Assembly: GCF_001679785.1 (NCBI RefSeq)
Contig: NZ_CP016286.1
Coordinates: 4,660,501 to 4,724,500 of the forward strand
Source of the DNA: Rhizobium leguminosarum
GTDB taxonomy: Bacteria > Pseudomonadota > Alphaproteobacteria > Rhizobiales > Rhizobiaceae
Reading direction: 5' to 3'
Length of the DNA: 64,000 nucleotides
Positions 1 to 8,270 of the stretch are shown in pieces. How positions within the stretch are numbered: the first letter of the stretch is position 1; the number at the start of each line of letters is the position of its first letter. The notes beneath the pieces are model-generated. The model was given only the letters and a program-made list of their open reading frames with translations, did no database searches and was not told the DNA's origin. The position numbers were made by a program, and so were the translations under genes.

Positions 1-327
1 TTCGAGCCGGTTCTTTTAAGCTTGGTGAGTTCGAGAAGAAGGTTCGCCGCGCTTCAGAAGCAAGAACTTGAGGTACCCAGATGCTAGCGCCCGGCGTCTT
101 CCTGTCACGATGGGGACATCTGCACTCTCCCAAAAGAAGGGTACTTTCACAATGGCGCGTACCCGCAGAAGCCATTTCAAAAGACGAGATCACCAGCGTC
201 TATTGTCCAACCGATGGAACGTTCGCCGCGATGACCTTTCAATATCAAAACAACTCGACCTGATACTTGGAAGGACGCGCTAATTCCTGGAGCACGAAGC
301 TGAATAAAACACTGCGGTGAACAAAAC
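1..327. other. Left-edge stretch without a convincing gene
   Basis: Short overlapping frames here (for example 68-283) have no recognisable domain, atypical composition and no good ribosome binding site. I see no RNA gene or clear repeat. It may be upstream sequence of the operon starting near 328. Confidence 0.4.
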
Positions 328-444
328 ATGACCTCTAGTTTAAATGGCGGCTCTGCAGCCCCGTCGATCAAAGTGCAGGACTGGCTGCGCGGCGACCCGC
401 TTTCCAACTTCCAGCTCGATGAGAATCATGGAGTGATGAGATGA
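328..444 (+). CDS. 38-aa ORF, possible truncated redoxin-like N-terminus
   Basis: A short ORF whose TGA overlaps the ATG of the acyl carrier protein gene (ATGA junction), suggesting translational coupling. Its middle (KVQDWLRGDPLSNFQ) resembles the segment that precedes the Cys-x-x-Cys domain in TlpA/redoxin-like proteins, but the thioredoxin fold itself is absent. Either it is a remnant left by rearrangement, as with the chimeric gene downstream, or a small leader peptide. Function is not assignable from sequence. Confidence 0.3.
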   Translation: MTSSLNGGSAAPSIKVQDWLRGDPLSNFQLDENHGVMR

Positions 445-692
445 AACAGACAATCCGCGACCTCGTCGCCAAATTCGGCAAGCTTCCTGTGTCGATCGAC
501 CAAGTTGCCGACGATGCCGATCTTTATGCGGCAGGTCTGACGTCCTTTGCCTCGGTGCAGCTGATGCTTGGCATCGAAGAGGCCTTCGACATCGACTTTC
601 CCGACAATCTCCTGAACCGCAAATCCTTCGCGAGCATCTCGGCCATCGCCAGGACCGTCGATCTCATCCGGGACAGCGGGGAGGTCGCGTGA
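441..692 (+). CDS. Acyl carrier protein
   Basis: An 83-residue ACP-like protein of typical size. The segment AAGLTSFASVQLMLGIEEAF matches the helix II region of ACPs, with Ser35 in G-L-T-S in place of the common DSL serine as the likely 4'-phosphopantetheine site. It would carry an acyl or aminoacyl group for a dedicated pathway rather than bulk fatty acid synthesis. Its stop overlaps the next gene, which begins as an acyl-CoA dehydrogenase, so the two were probably a specialised acyl-modification unit. The partner gene is now broken, so the present role is uncertain. Confidence 0.82.
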   Translation: MKQTIRDLVAKFGKLPVSIDQVADDADLYAAGLTSFASVQLMLGIEEAFDIDFPDNLLNRKSFASISAIARTVDLIRDSGEVA

Positions 693-1384
693 TGAATTTT
701 CCCGTCAAGATCATGCAGGACGCTCTTGTCACAAGGGTAGCCCGGGTCGCCGAAATCGCGGCGAAACACGCGGATACCGTTGATGCGGAGGCCCGCTTCC
801 CTCGGGAAGCCGTCGACGCGATGAAGGCCGAAAGGCTGCTCGGCATCCAGGTGCCGCGCCATTTCGGCGGCGAATCCGCCTCGATCACCGAGATCGCCGA
901 ATTGTGCTCGCTGCTCGGCCAGGCCTGCGCCGCGAGCGCCATGGTCTTCGCCATGCACCATATCAAGCTGTCGAGCCTCGTTGAACACGGCGCCTTCTTC
1001 GATACGACCTATGCCTTTCGTTTCGGGCCGCCGGCGCATGATGCAACTGTGGCGCGCCTGCGCTCGCTGGCGGACGGCGCCATTCTCGCCGAGAGCTTCC
1101 ACTTCCCCTGCGGACGGGGGAAGGCGCTGCATGATGCAGGGATCGAAGCATCATTCGGCAGAGACGACGGCGACTGGTTCGTTGACCTCAGGACCGACCG
1201 GCTGGCGCAATCGGTGCATATCGATGTCGAAGGCTATCGGGCCGACGACGACTGGTTCCACCTTGCCCCCGGCGCGATGCGGCGCGTGAAGCTCCACGCG
1301 CTGTCCGGCGTGGAAAGCGATATTCCGCCTGCGGGCGAGATCAGAAGTCTAGGCAGTTCGCATCGCGTCGCAATCGAGGGCTGA
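692..1384 (+). pseudogene. Chimeric ORF: acyl-CoA dehydrogenase N-terminus fused to beta-mannosidase C-terminus
   Basis: The first ~97 residues match the all-alpha N-terminal domain of acyl-CoA dehydrogenases (FPREAVDAM, VPRHFGG, ASAMVFAMH). From about residue 99 (nt ~985-1000) the protein changes to GAFFDTTYAFRFGPPAHD and then DDWFHLAPGAMRRVKLH, which is the C-terminal beta-sandwich of GH2-type beta-mannosidases. Both active sites are missing: there is no FAD-binding dehydrogenase core and no mannosidase barrel. The ORF is in frame, has a good Shine-Dalgarno (GGGAGG) and overlaps the ACP gene. I infer a deletion that joined two once separate genes; the product is very unlikely to be an active enzyme. 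Confidence 0.75.
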
Positions 1385-1527
1385 CGCCGCTGCGAAGGAT
1401 GATGCCGATCCATTGGGAAAGACCGTGATTTGAGAACGATATACCGCCTTCTGCGCGCCCATGTTCTGCAGCGGCTGATCCCGCGCTCGCGTCTTGCCTT
1501 CAATCCGCGCCAGCCGGTGGAGATCGG

Positions 1528-1553
1528 GCCGGTTCCTTTGGGACCGGCTCTTT
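1528..1553 (+). terminator. Terminator-like hairpin after the chimeric gene
   Basis: Nine-bp stem (GCCGGTTCC / GGGACCGGC, one G-U pair) with a TTT loop, followed by TCTTTG. It lies 140 bp after the chimeric ORF and 250 bp before ardC, so it could end the upstream transcript. The T tract is weak. Confidence 0.35.
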
Positions 1554-1674
1554 GCCATGTCAGGGGAAGGGAAGGAAAAGAAGGACAAGGACCCTGCCCG
1601 CCACGCCGACCCCGTCCCGGTCGGCGGTCCTGCAGGAGCCGGCGGTCAGCCGCAACGGCTTTGCCGTCCTCACT

Positions 1675-1728
1675 CCATTCTGGCCGTTCCGGTGTGGCGA
1701 GCCATTCTGGCCGTTCCGGTGTGGCGAG
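1675..1728. repeat. Tandem 27-bp duplication upstream of ardC
   Basis: Two perfect copies of a 27-bp unit lie head to tail at 1675-1701 and 1702-1728. The unit is nine codons long, so any frame through it stays open, but no convincing gene covers it. It is probably a replication-slippage duplication in the ardC leader. Confidence 0.85.
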
Positions 1729-1803
1729 CGCCTGATCGCTCCTGCCTTCGGACCTCCGCGACGGGGTCGCGATGGCGCGGCCCCCAAAACGGAGGATAGT
1801 GAC

Positions 1804-2051
1804 ATGAGCAGGAAATCCGAAGGCGAACGCGCCGACATCTATGCGCGGATCACGGATAGGATCGTTGCAGATCTCGGGAAGGGCGTAAAACCCTGGATGA
1901 AGCCATGGCACGCGGCTAACACCAATGGCCGGATTACCCGGCCCCCACGCCACAACGGTCAGCCCTATTCGGGCATGAACATTCTCTTGTTATGGTCGGA
2001 GGGAATGGCGCGTGCTTCACGTCACCCATGTGGATGACGTTCAAGCAGGCG
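1804..2051 (+). pseudogene. ardC: ArdC-type antirestriction protein, N-terminal exon, frameshifted and interrupted
   Basis: The start (YARITDRIVADLGKGVKPW, then GQPYSGMNILLLW) is the N-terminal ssDNA-binding domain of ArdC (DUF1738-type) antirestriction proteins, which protect incoming plasmid DNA from type I restriction. After residues SEGMAR the frame is lost. The next frame restores the family pattern (FTSPMWMTFKQA), so one G is missing near 2010 (CGTGCTTC where CGTGGCTTC is expected). Just after the FKQA codons a group II intron begins, and no C-terminal metalloprotease-like domain follows. This is a dead gene and a plasmid or ICE signature. Confidence 0.75.
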
Positions 2052-2805
2052 GTGCGACGTGAAAGTCGCATGAAAGGAGTGACCCATGGGTCCATGAGTA
2101 GTGTTCAACTCTGTCGCCGCTTTCCCCATGCGGTGCTGGTAACGGCGCGGTGTGAAGCGGGAATGAAAGCCCAAGATGGAAATGCAGCCAACGCATTTTA
2201 TCGGGCGAGGCGAAGGTCGGAAGGGCGAACGCGAGTGAATTCTCATTGAAACGCGTCGTGAGGAAGTAAGGCCGTAACCGTTGGTTGATACGGCCGAGCT
2301 GAGCAAATGCGAACCGGGGTGCGCTTGGCCCCACCGCGAACACCGCGCCCCGGCGTACAGAGAGCGCCCGACCCGACCGCAGCTCCTTCATGTGGAACAC
2401 GGAAACCCCGATGGGAACTGGTGATTTCGTCAGTAGGCGGACCGCAAGGGAAGCCGAATGCCCAGCGGGAACAGGAAGACCCAAGATGCGAATGCCGGCA
2501 GATCGAAAGATCGGGGAAATCCATAACCCGCCGGATAGGGCGATGCCCGAGCCGAAAGGCTGCTGACGTGGGTCTGGTGAACCGCCCAAAGACGTTGTGA
2601 TGATTGTTAACCGAGGGAAAAGTTAGGTGCGGAAATCCTCTGCAAACGGAACCAAGGGACAGACCGATTGGAATGCCATCAACTGGCGGCAGGTCAATCG
2701 ACGCGTTCGCAATCTGAGACAGCGTACCTTCCGGGCGTCCCGTGAGACCTCGCCAAGGTCCGTTCTCTACAGAAACTGATGCTCAGGAGTTACTCGAACA
2801 CGCTG
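2052..2805 (+). mobile_element. Truncated bacterial group II intron
   Basis: The boundary at 2052 begins GTGCGACGTGAAAGTCGCAT, the stem-loop typical of group II intron 5' ends, exactly where ardC homology stops. About 575 nt of structured, gene-free sequence (domain I-IV type) leads to a reverse transcriptase start at 2627. The reverse transcriptase is cut after ~60 codons. No catalytic YADD box, maturase region, domain V or domain VI is visible before the next gene, so the element has lost its 3' part and cannot splice or move unaided. Confidence 0.7.
2627..2805 (+). pseudogene. Group II intron reverse transcriptase, N-terminal fragment with frameshift
   Basis: GTG start at 2627 with a purine-rich site (GAGGGAAAA) upstream. 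The peptide DWNAINWRQVNRRVRNLRQR is the N-terminal motif of intron-encoded reverse transcriptases. A missing G near 2746 breaks the frame. The next frame continues LAKVRSLQKLMLRSYSNTL, also family-typical, and homology ends near 2805. The catalytic fingers and palm are absent. Confidence 0.7.
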
Positions 2806-2926
2806 AAAGGCAGCCTTGAAAAGACGGCCGCCAAGACCAGGAAGGCGGCTTAACGGCCTGCCATCCGAGATTCAGCGCGCCGGAAGCTGTCCGATTTCCT
2901 CGCGCTCCGGTGCGGCGATCACTCTG
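2806..2926. other. Unidentified junction sequence after the intron fragment
   Basis: An open frame ends in KTAAKTRKAA at ~2850, which looks like the basic tail of an unknown protein, but too little remains to name. Nothing else is recognised. Confidence 0.3.
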
Positions 2927-3784
2927 TCAGGGTGCCTCCTGGTCTTGCGCCGAAGGCTGGTTGCAACACGTGCCGAAAACATTCTTTGCGCGCTCGGTGG
3001 CTGCGGCTCTTTCTGCACTGCTCAATTCGTTGTATGGCTCCGTTTCGAAAGAGAATTTGCCGGAATCGAATGCCTCCCCTTTGGATTGTTGGGCGACCAT
3101 GGACCACATGGCCGATGTAGTCATGTCTTTTTGCCCGTAGGCGCTGACGCCGGTCAACAAGGCGGCAAGCTGGGCGCCTCTCAGATTTCCCTGTTCGGTC
3201 AGATGCACCGCTTCGTTCAGCCAATCCTTGTAAACGGCGGGATCAACGTCGAAGGCCTTGTTGGCCAGCTTGGCTTCGGCCCGGGCGGCATCTGCGGCGC
3301 GGAAATCCTCCAACAAGACAATGCCCTTGGCATTGACATCCCCCGCGGCCGCGGCTTCGCGCAGCAAATCGCCGGAATTCCGGATGTCTTCCGCGGTGAC
3401 ACCGCTGCACTGCACCTCCATCGTGCGAATCTTGAAAGCGGTGGCGGCGACAAGATCTTCGAAGCTCCTGTCGCTGCTTTCTTCCAGTTTTGCGGCGTCG
3501 GCCAGATCCTGGTCGTGATTGCTCCTAGATTCGAAATAGTTGGCGCATACCCGCGCCAGCATAGCTGCGCCGTAGGCGGGATGCCCCCCGTAATCCTTGG
3601 CCTGCAATGCATATTGCGCCGGGTTCAACAGATCGAATCGAACGGGAGCTTGAGGGTCGGCAGGCAACACCTCGGCCGTTGGTGCAATTTCATCCGACTG
3701 GAAAATACAGTAAATGCAATAGACCGCCAAAGCTGTAAGCGATACGAGAAGGACGCGCAGCAATTTCTTTTTGCCTGTTGACAT
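2927..3784 (-). CDS. Membrane-anchored hypothetical protein
   Basis: A 285-residue protein with the start chosen at 3784 (MSTGKKK) because a GAGGA site precedes it and the longer frame adds unlikely sequence. One N-terminal hydrophobic segment (about residues 8-26, LLRVLLVSLTALAVYCIYCI) would anchor it with the rest in the periplasm. The body is alpha-helical and Ala-rich (GDLLREAAAAGDVNAKGI, RGAQLAALLTG), reminiscent of Sel1/TPR repeats without a clear repeat unit. It is followed, after 90 bp, by another exported gene on the same strand. No family recognised. Confidence 0.7.
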   Translation of the reverse strand: MSTGKKKLLRVLLVSLTALAVYCIYCIFQSDEIAPTAEVLPADPQAPVRFDLLNPAQYALQAKDYGGHPAYGAAMLARVCANYFESRSNHDQDLADAAKLEESSDRSFEDLVAATAFKIRTMEVQCSGVTAEDIRNSGDLLREAAAAGDVNAKGIVLLEDFRAADAARAEAKLANKAFDVDPAVYKDWLNEAVHLTEQGNLRGAQLAALLTGVSAYGQKDMTTSAMWSMVAQQSKGEAFDSGKFSFETEPYNELSSAERAAATERAKNVFGTCCNQPSAQDQEAP

Positions 3785-3873
3785 TGAGTAGTAGATCCTC
3801 ATTTTCCATGGGGTTTGACGCCAGCCCACTGCTTTCAACGGGCCCGCCGAAGATTCGAACGGGCAAATTCAAT

Positions 3874-4644
3874 TCAAGATTTCACGTCGTAACCCAGTTC
3901 CTTGACGTTGGCGGACATCGTCTTGCCGTCATTGTTGAAGGCAAGTAGCGCCTGCTCAGCCTCGGCTTGCGCAATGGCCCTGCGACGATCGAGGTCGGCG
4001 CAGAGTGTGGACTGCGTGGCGGCCTTGCAGCCGTTTCTGCGGTATTGCCTCATCAGATTCGCCGCCTTGTTCAAGGCGAGCGCGGTATCGCGGTAATTCT
4101 TCTCGATGCCCAGAAATGCGTTATTTACTTTTGTCTTGTCGTCGACGATTTCTTTGTAGTTCGGCACATTGTTTCTTTGCGCGTTGTCGATGGCTCTTTG
4201 CGCAGCAGGAATTTCGGAATCGATCTTGCTAAGAATTGCCTGCGTCGCCCATCCGCAGGCGCTGGCGGCGGCGATCACGGTCCCGGCCTTGACGATTGCC
4301 TTGATGTGCGTCGCAGCTCCGGGCCTGGTGGCCGGCTTCCACGCGGCTACAAAGCCGGCGGCGGTAGAGCCGCAAAGATTGGTGAACAGAGCCCGGGTAA
4401 AGGCGCCATTGCTGTCTCCGGTTGCCACGGTAATGACCACATTGGTCAGGCCAATCGCGCTCCAGCCAGCCCAGCCGCGCCAATCGAAATATTCCTTGAT
4501 CAGATTCGCGGTGGTCCAAAAACCGCTCAGGATCTGGCCATGGTCCGGCGTGACAGCATGCGCCGACCCTGCCAGCAAGCTGCCCGACAACAGGCAGGCA
4601 CAGGCGATTTTTGAGAACTTCCTCGGTGTTTTTTGCTTACTCAT
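3874..4644 (-). CDS. Exported hypothetical protein
   Basis: A 256-residue protein with a clear signal peptide (basic MSKQKTPRKFSK, hydrophobic ACLLSGSLLAG, cleavage after SAHA). The mature part has small hydrophobic stretches near residues 60-75 and 115-130, then a charged helical C-terminus (LDRRRAIAQAEAEQALLAFNN) that could form a coiled coil. Cysteines occur in NLCGS, SACGW, NGCKA and TLCAD. It is transcribed towards the membrane-anchored gene 90 bp downstream and may share its transcript. Function unknown. Confidence 0.7.
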   Translation of the reverse strand: MSKQKTPRKFSKIACACLLSGSLLAGSAHAVTPDHGQILSGFWTTANLIKEYFDWRGWAGWSAIGLTNVVITVATGDSNGAFTRALFTNLCGSTAAGFVAAWKPATRPGAATHIKAIVKAGTVIAAASACGWATQAILSKIDSEIPAAQRAIDNAQRNNVPNYKEIVDDKTKVNNAFLGIEKNYRDTALALNKAANLMRQYRRNGCKAATQSTLCADLDRRRAIAQAEAEQALLAFNNDGKTMSANVKELGYDVKS

Positions 4645-4749
4645 GTTTTTATGTTGCGCTTGATTTTTGAGACGATGAATTAACCCGAAAAATTCGTGGT
4701 GGGTTGGCGGAAGTAGTCCAAGCCATTGAAATGACGTAGGAGTTTGTTG

Positions 4750-4854
4750 CTAAAGCCGATCCGAATCATTTCCCGGAGACCACACCCGCCATGAATGATT
4801 GCGGACCGTCATGTCCTCGATCATCCGGCGGCGAAGAGGGCTTATCTCGGCCAT
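4750..4854 (-). pseudogene. Fragment of a tyrosine recombinase/integrase start
   Basis: The first 19 codons (MAEISPLRRRMIEDMTVRN) match the N-terminus of phage-type integrases found beside IS91-like elements in rhizobia. Homology then stops and the frame ends at a TAG at 4750. A Shine-Dalgarno-like CAGGAGA precedes the ATG. The rest of 4645-4991 holds no gene. Confidence 0.5.
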
Positions 4855-4991
4855 CTGGATCTCCTGTCTGAAGGGTGGGTTTGCAACACCCTCATCCTCT
4901 CAGCCAGGAGGCTCTTCTCAAAGCCCACCGCAATTGCCGCGGTAGCAGCTTCGTTCAATCCCAAGTGAGTCGCACTCTGCGCTCGCCGGTG

Positions 4992-6164
4992 TTAGTGCCC
5001 AATTGCATGGCGGGCAATTGACCAGATGAAATCCGTCTGCATGGCAACGGCAGCCTGGTCGAGCTTGCCGGGATTGGTCCAGAACCAATTCGGATCCGGC
5101 GCGCCATTAGGGCTGCAGGAACCGGATGGATTGGGGCAGAGCGCCGGGATCGGCGGATCGACGAATCCTGCTGGCGTCGTCATTATACCCCTTGCGTTGA
5201 CGGCGGCACGCGCATGGCAGGTGATGCAGGACGAAGTGTCGGCGAATCCGGCCTCCGTTACCGAATTGCCAAGATGCGTCGGCAAGCCGGTCGCCGAGAC
5301 GAAGTTGGTCTGGCTGCCCTTCAGGCAGTAATGTTCCCACACGGGTGGAAGGCCTGCAGATCTCATCATGGCTTTCAGTGCGTCGTTCTTTGCGCAGTCG
5401 CTGTAGGTCTGATCAAGGGCGTCATTCGCGTCCACGTCGGCGACAACCGCACCATAGGCATCATGGCATCCGGTATAATCGCAACGGCCTGGATTGTTCT
5501 GGTGCTCGAACGTCGTCCAGGTCCAGTTTGGCAGCACCTTACTGCTAATATGCATGGCGATTAGCGCGTATTTCTTCCCGTCAGGTGCCTCACTGACATA
5601 ATAATCGGCGCTATCGACCTCATCGGCGGGTACCCAATCTGCCTTGACTTCCATGGCGCCGACAGGAGCTGAGATCGGCCGGCCGGCATTATAGAAGGAT
5701 CGCAGACCGGCCTTGGTAAAGAGCTGGTTGCAAACGATGTAATCGAAAGTCGCCTGGTTGCGGCGAACTTCTTCGCTCCCGTCGGGCGACCCATGCGGGA
5801 CGAGGCCCATCGGAGCCAACTGCTGGAGGGCTGGAAGACTCAGTATTTTTGGGCTGGCCACGGGAGTGGGGATTTCCGCCGCTGCAGCGACCGCACCCGA
5901 CTGTCCACAGGACGGGTCACCCTTGGCGCCCGGGAAAATTGGGTGCGGGGTGAATGTATCTTCGTTCGAAGCCCATGTTTCGAACAAAACCTTGCCGGGC
6001 GTCGCCGCGACGGGAGCAGCGACATAAGCGAGGAAACGCCAGGACGCCTCGTCCGGCCTGTTGATTGCCAGGTTGGCATCGACCGACTGGGCGAAGCCGT
6101 CGAGGGCTATGGACGCCAACGTAAAAGCGGCACCCGTTGCAAATAATCTGGAAATCCAGTGCAT
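4992..6164 (-). CDS. Exported c-type-cytochrome-like protein
   Basis: A 390-residue protein starting at 6164 (GGAGG five bases upstream). It has a signal peptide (WISRLFATGAAFTLASIALDGFAQ). It contains one standard haem c site (C313-IT-C316-H317) and a second, wider C228-DYTG-C233-H234 arrangement of the CX4CH type. Trp- and Pro-rich segments between them and the periplasmic location suggest a redox or haem-sensing role. No partner oxidase or dehydrogenase gene is adjacent; neighbours are unknown exported proteins and an omptin. The family is not one I can name with confidence. Confidence 0.65.
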   Translation of the reverse strand: MHWISRLFATGAAFTLASIALDGFAQSVDANLAINRPDEASWRFLAYVAAPVAATPGKVLFETWASNEDTFTPHPIFPGAKGDPSCGQSGAVAAAAEIPTPVASPKILSLPALQQLAPMGLVPHGSPDGSEEVRRNQATFDYIVCNQLFTKAGLRSFYNAGRPISAPVGAMEVKADWVPADEVDSADYYVSEAPDGKKYALIAMHISSKVLPNWTWTTFEHQNNPGRCDYTGCHDAYGAVVADVDANDALDQTYSDCAKNDALKAMMRSAGLPPVWEHYCLKGSQTNFVSATGLPTHLGNSVTEAGFADTSSCITCHARAAVNARGIMTTPAGFVDPPIPALCPNPSGSCSPNGAPDPNWFWTNPGKLDQAAVAMQTDFIWSIARHAIGH

Positions 6165-6673
6165 CTTGTCCTCCAAGCAGGTTCATCAGTCTCCGAGCTT
6201 TTTCGGAGGTGATTTTGTATTTTCGTTGCCTATTCGGGGCATCCCGCCGTGGCGCTGAATGCGTTCCGACGTCGTCTCGATTTGATAGCGCGGATACTCC
6301 GAATGTGGCATGTATGGCGTCGTGATGGCTTAGTACATGAAGGACGCTTCTAATCCGTCACGGACTAAAACGCAATGCCCTGTGTCAGTCAACAAGCACT
6401 TTGCTGCGCCAACAAACTCGCTCAGGGGAAGAATGTTGCCGAGCTCCCCAGTCCCGCAATTTGATCACCTCCAGCAAAGGACAACGGATGGCCCGCGAAT
6501 ACTTCCATTCCCTGACTGGGTCGACGCACCCAGCCTTGCAACGGCACGGCGACACCGATCCATCAACACCAGTGGCTTGTGCAGCGGACAACTCTGGCAC
6601 CACACAAAGCCGACCTGAGCCGACAAAGCTCAGGCCCAAGACGGAGGCGCCAGACGAAACACGCAGTCAGTTG
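6165..6673. other. Divergent intergenic region, cytochrome-like gene / omptin
   Basis: About 500 bp without a supported gene. It contains a 6-bp stem hairpin (CTCCGA / TCGGAG, 6191-6208). An in-frame extension of the omptin ORF runs back to 6401, but it is low-complexity Ser/Thr-rich sequence ahead of a good signal peptide, so I treat it as leader. Promoters for both flanking genes must lie here. Confidence 0.5.
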
Positions 6674-7621
6674 ATGAAGCGCGTCATTACCGGATTCGCA
6701 GTCACTTCCTGTTTACTGGTGGCCGCCACCCCATCATTGGCCGCCGCAAACAATGCTTCGTATTCCTCCGACGACGGCAATTTCTTCTTTTTCGCCGGAC
6801 TCGGCCTCGCCAACATCAAGGCCCACGCATTTGTCTATGACGGCGACCACAAGAACAGCCAGCTGAACTGGGAAAGCAAGGGGATGACCCTTTTCACTGT
6901 TGGTGTGGACGCGCAGATTGACAACGACTGGAGCTTGAAGGGCAGCGTCAAAGTCGGCACCGGCGGCACCGGTCACATGGTTGACTACGACTGGGCGAGC
7001 CCCGGGCACGATGACTGGAGCCACCGCTCAATCCATCCCCTTACCGAACTCGATCACTATGTCGCCGGAGCGATCCAGTTGGACCGGATCATCTACGGCA
7101 ACGAGACCAGCAGTATGGCGGTCGGCGCCGGTGTCCAATATACCGACCTCAAGTGGACCGCCTATGGCGGGTCCGGCATCTATACGGAGGAAAGGTTCCG
7201 GGATACACCTGTGGCATGGCCAGACTGGGAAAAGAGCATCAGTTACCGGCAACAGATTCCGATTGGCTTCGTCAGCCTGAGCGGCGAACACGTCCTCGGC
7301 GATCTTACCATCAGCGGCGGCCTTCAGACCGGCTTGAGTTTCGGCATCAAGTATACCGACGACCATTGGCTGAGGGGTCTCCGGTTTCATGGTGACATTG
7401 ACCCAGCGCCGACAATCGGCGCAACTTTTGACCTTAACTACGCGGTGACGCCAGCTGCTTCGATCTATCTGTCCGGTTCGTTCGAGCAGGTTTTTCGCAG
7501 CCACGGGGACATGCAAATAGACGACACCTCGAAGGGCACATCCTCCGCCTGGGAAAAGGATGCGGTCGGGGCAAACTTTCAGTCGATGTCGATCTCCTTG
7601 GGGCTAAAGGCCACGTTTTGA
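6674..7621 (+). CDS. Omptin family outer-membrane protease
   Basis: A 315-residue precursor, the usual omptin length. The start at 6674 is chosen because it gives a clean signal peptide (MKRVITGFAVTSCLLVAATPSLAAA). The omptin catalytic signatures are visible: HMVDYDW (D104 and D106, matching OmpT Asp83 and Asp85, with the same following W and a downstream HP pair) and YTDDH (D229 and H231, matching Asp210 and His212). The rest alternates polar and hydrophobic residues and ends in an aromatic residue (KATF), as for a ten-stranded beta-barrel. It should cleave peptides between basic residues at the cell surface. Omptins are best known from enteric pathogens; a rhizobial one could act on host defence peptides. 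Confidence 0.82.
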   Translation: MKRVITGFAVTSCLLVAATPSLAAANNASYSSDDGNFFFFAGLGLANIKAHAFVYDGDHKNSQLNWESKGMTLFTVGVDAQIDNDWSLKGSVKVGTGGTGHMVDYDWASPGHDDWSHRSIHPLTELDHYVAGAIQLDRIIYGNETSSMAVGAGVQYTDLKWTAYGGSGIYTEERFRDTPVAWPDWEKSISYRQQIPIGFVSLSGEHVLGDLTISGGLQTGLSFGIKYTDDHWLRGLRFHGDIDPAPTIGATFDLNYAVTPAASIYLSGSFEQVFRSHGDMQIDDTSKGTSSAWEKDAVGANFQSMSISLGLKATF

Positions 7622-8270
7622 CGTGGCAGCGTGACTATTTTCAACAGAAGACTATCGCCGCGCACCAGTCTGACTGTTCCGGGACACAAAGCAGGAACAA
7701 TGCCGTGGTGGGGATTTTCGGCATTCAATCTCTGTAGATTGCCATCGAGGGCGACAGCTTTGATTTCGCTGTCCAGCCCGGGTCGACCGCTTTCGTGCAA
7801 ATTGATCGTGGATCGAGCCGGGCGATGGTAAGTCGCAAGCCTTTCGATATGACCGTCGAGAGGACAGGCGATGCTCGACAAAATGCCTCAGGCTTGTTGT
7901 CGGGGTGACACATAGCGCCAATATAAGGAAGGGAGCGCAGAACGACCCAACATACTTGTCGGTCTCGTAGACTCATAACGATCTGATCCAAATTCTTACC
8001 GATGCCAATTTGATGGCCGATACAATTCCTGCACCGCGGGCCGTTCAGTTACGCTGAGCGGCCTGCTCCGGGCTAGGGCTTTACGGGCGCCGACGCCCGA
8101 CGCCTTTGGAAAGCAATTCCTCGAAACCGGAGGGAAAGTGAATGTTCCGCACGCGTGGGACGCACGAAAGCCGTCTCGCTCCTAATGCCTTCGCTCGTCG
8201 GGCGGCGGCGCTGACGCCGGCTTTATTTCGTGATCATAGGCAGCTCAATCAGATGAGCGGAGGCTGCCCC
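7622..8270. other. Gene-poor region after the omptin
   Basis: No convincing gene. A 10-bp stem with one mismatch (GGCCGTTCAG / CTGAGCGGCC) lies at 8039-8063. An 79-codon frame from 8142, preceded by GGAGGG, runs convergently into the gene ending at 8271 and has no recognisable features; I consider it doubtful. Confidence 0.4.

Noticed and set aside
68..283. 71-codon ORF at the left edge with basic C-terminus
   Set aside because: No ribosome site, no domain, overlapping frames equally open; treated as non-coding.
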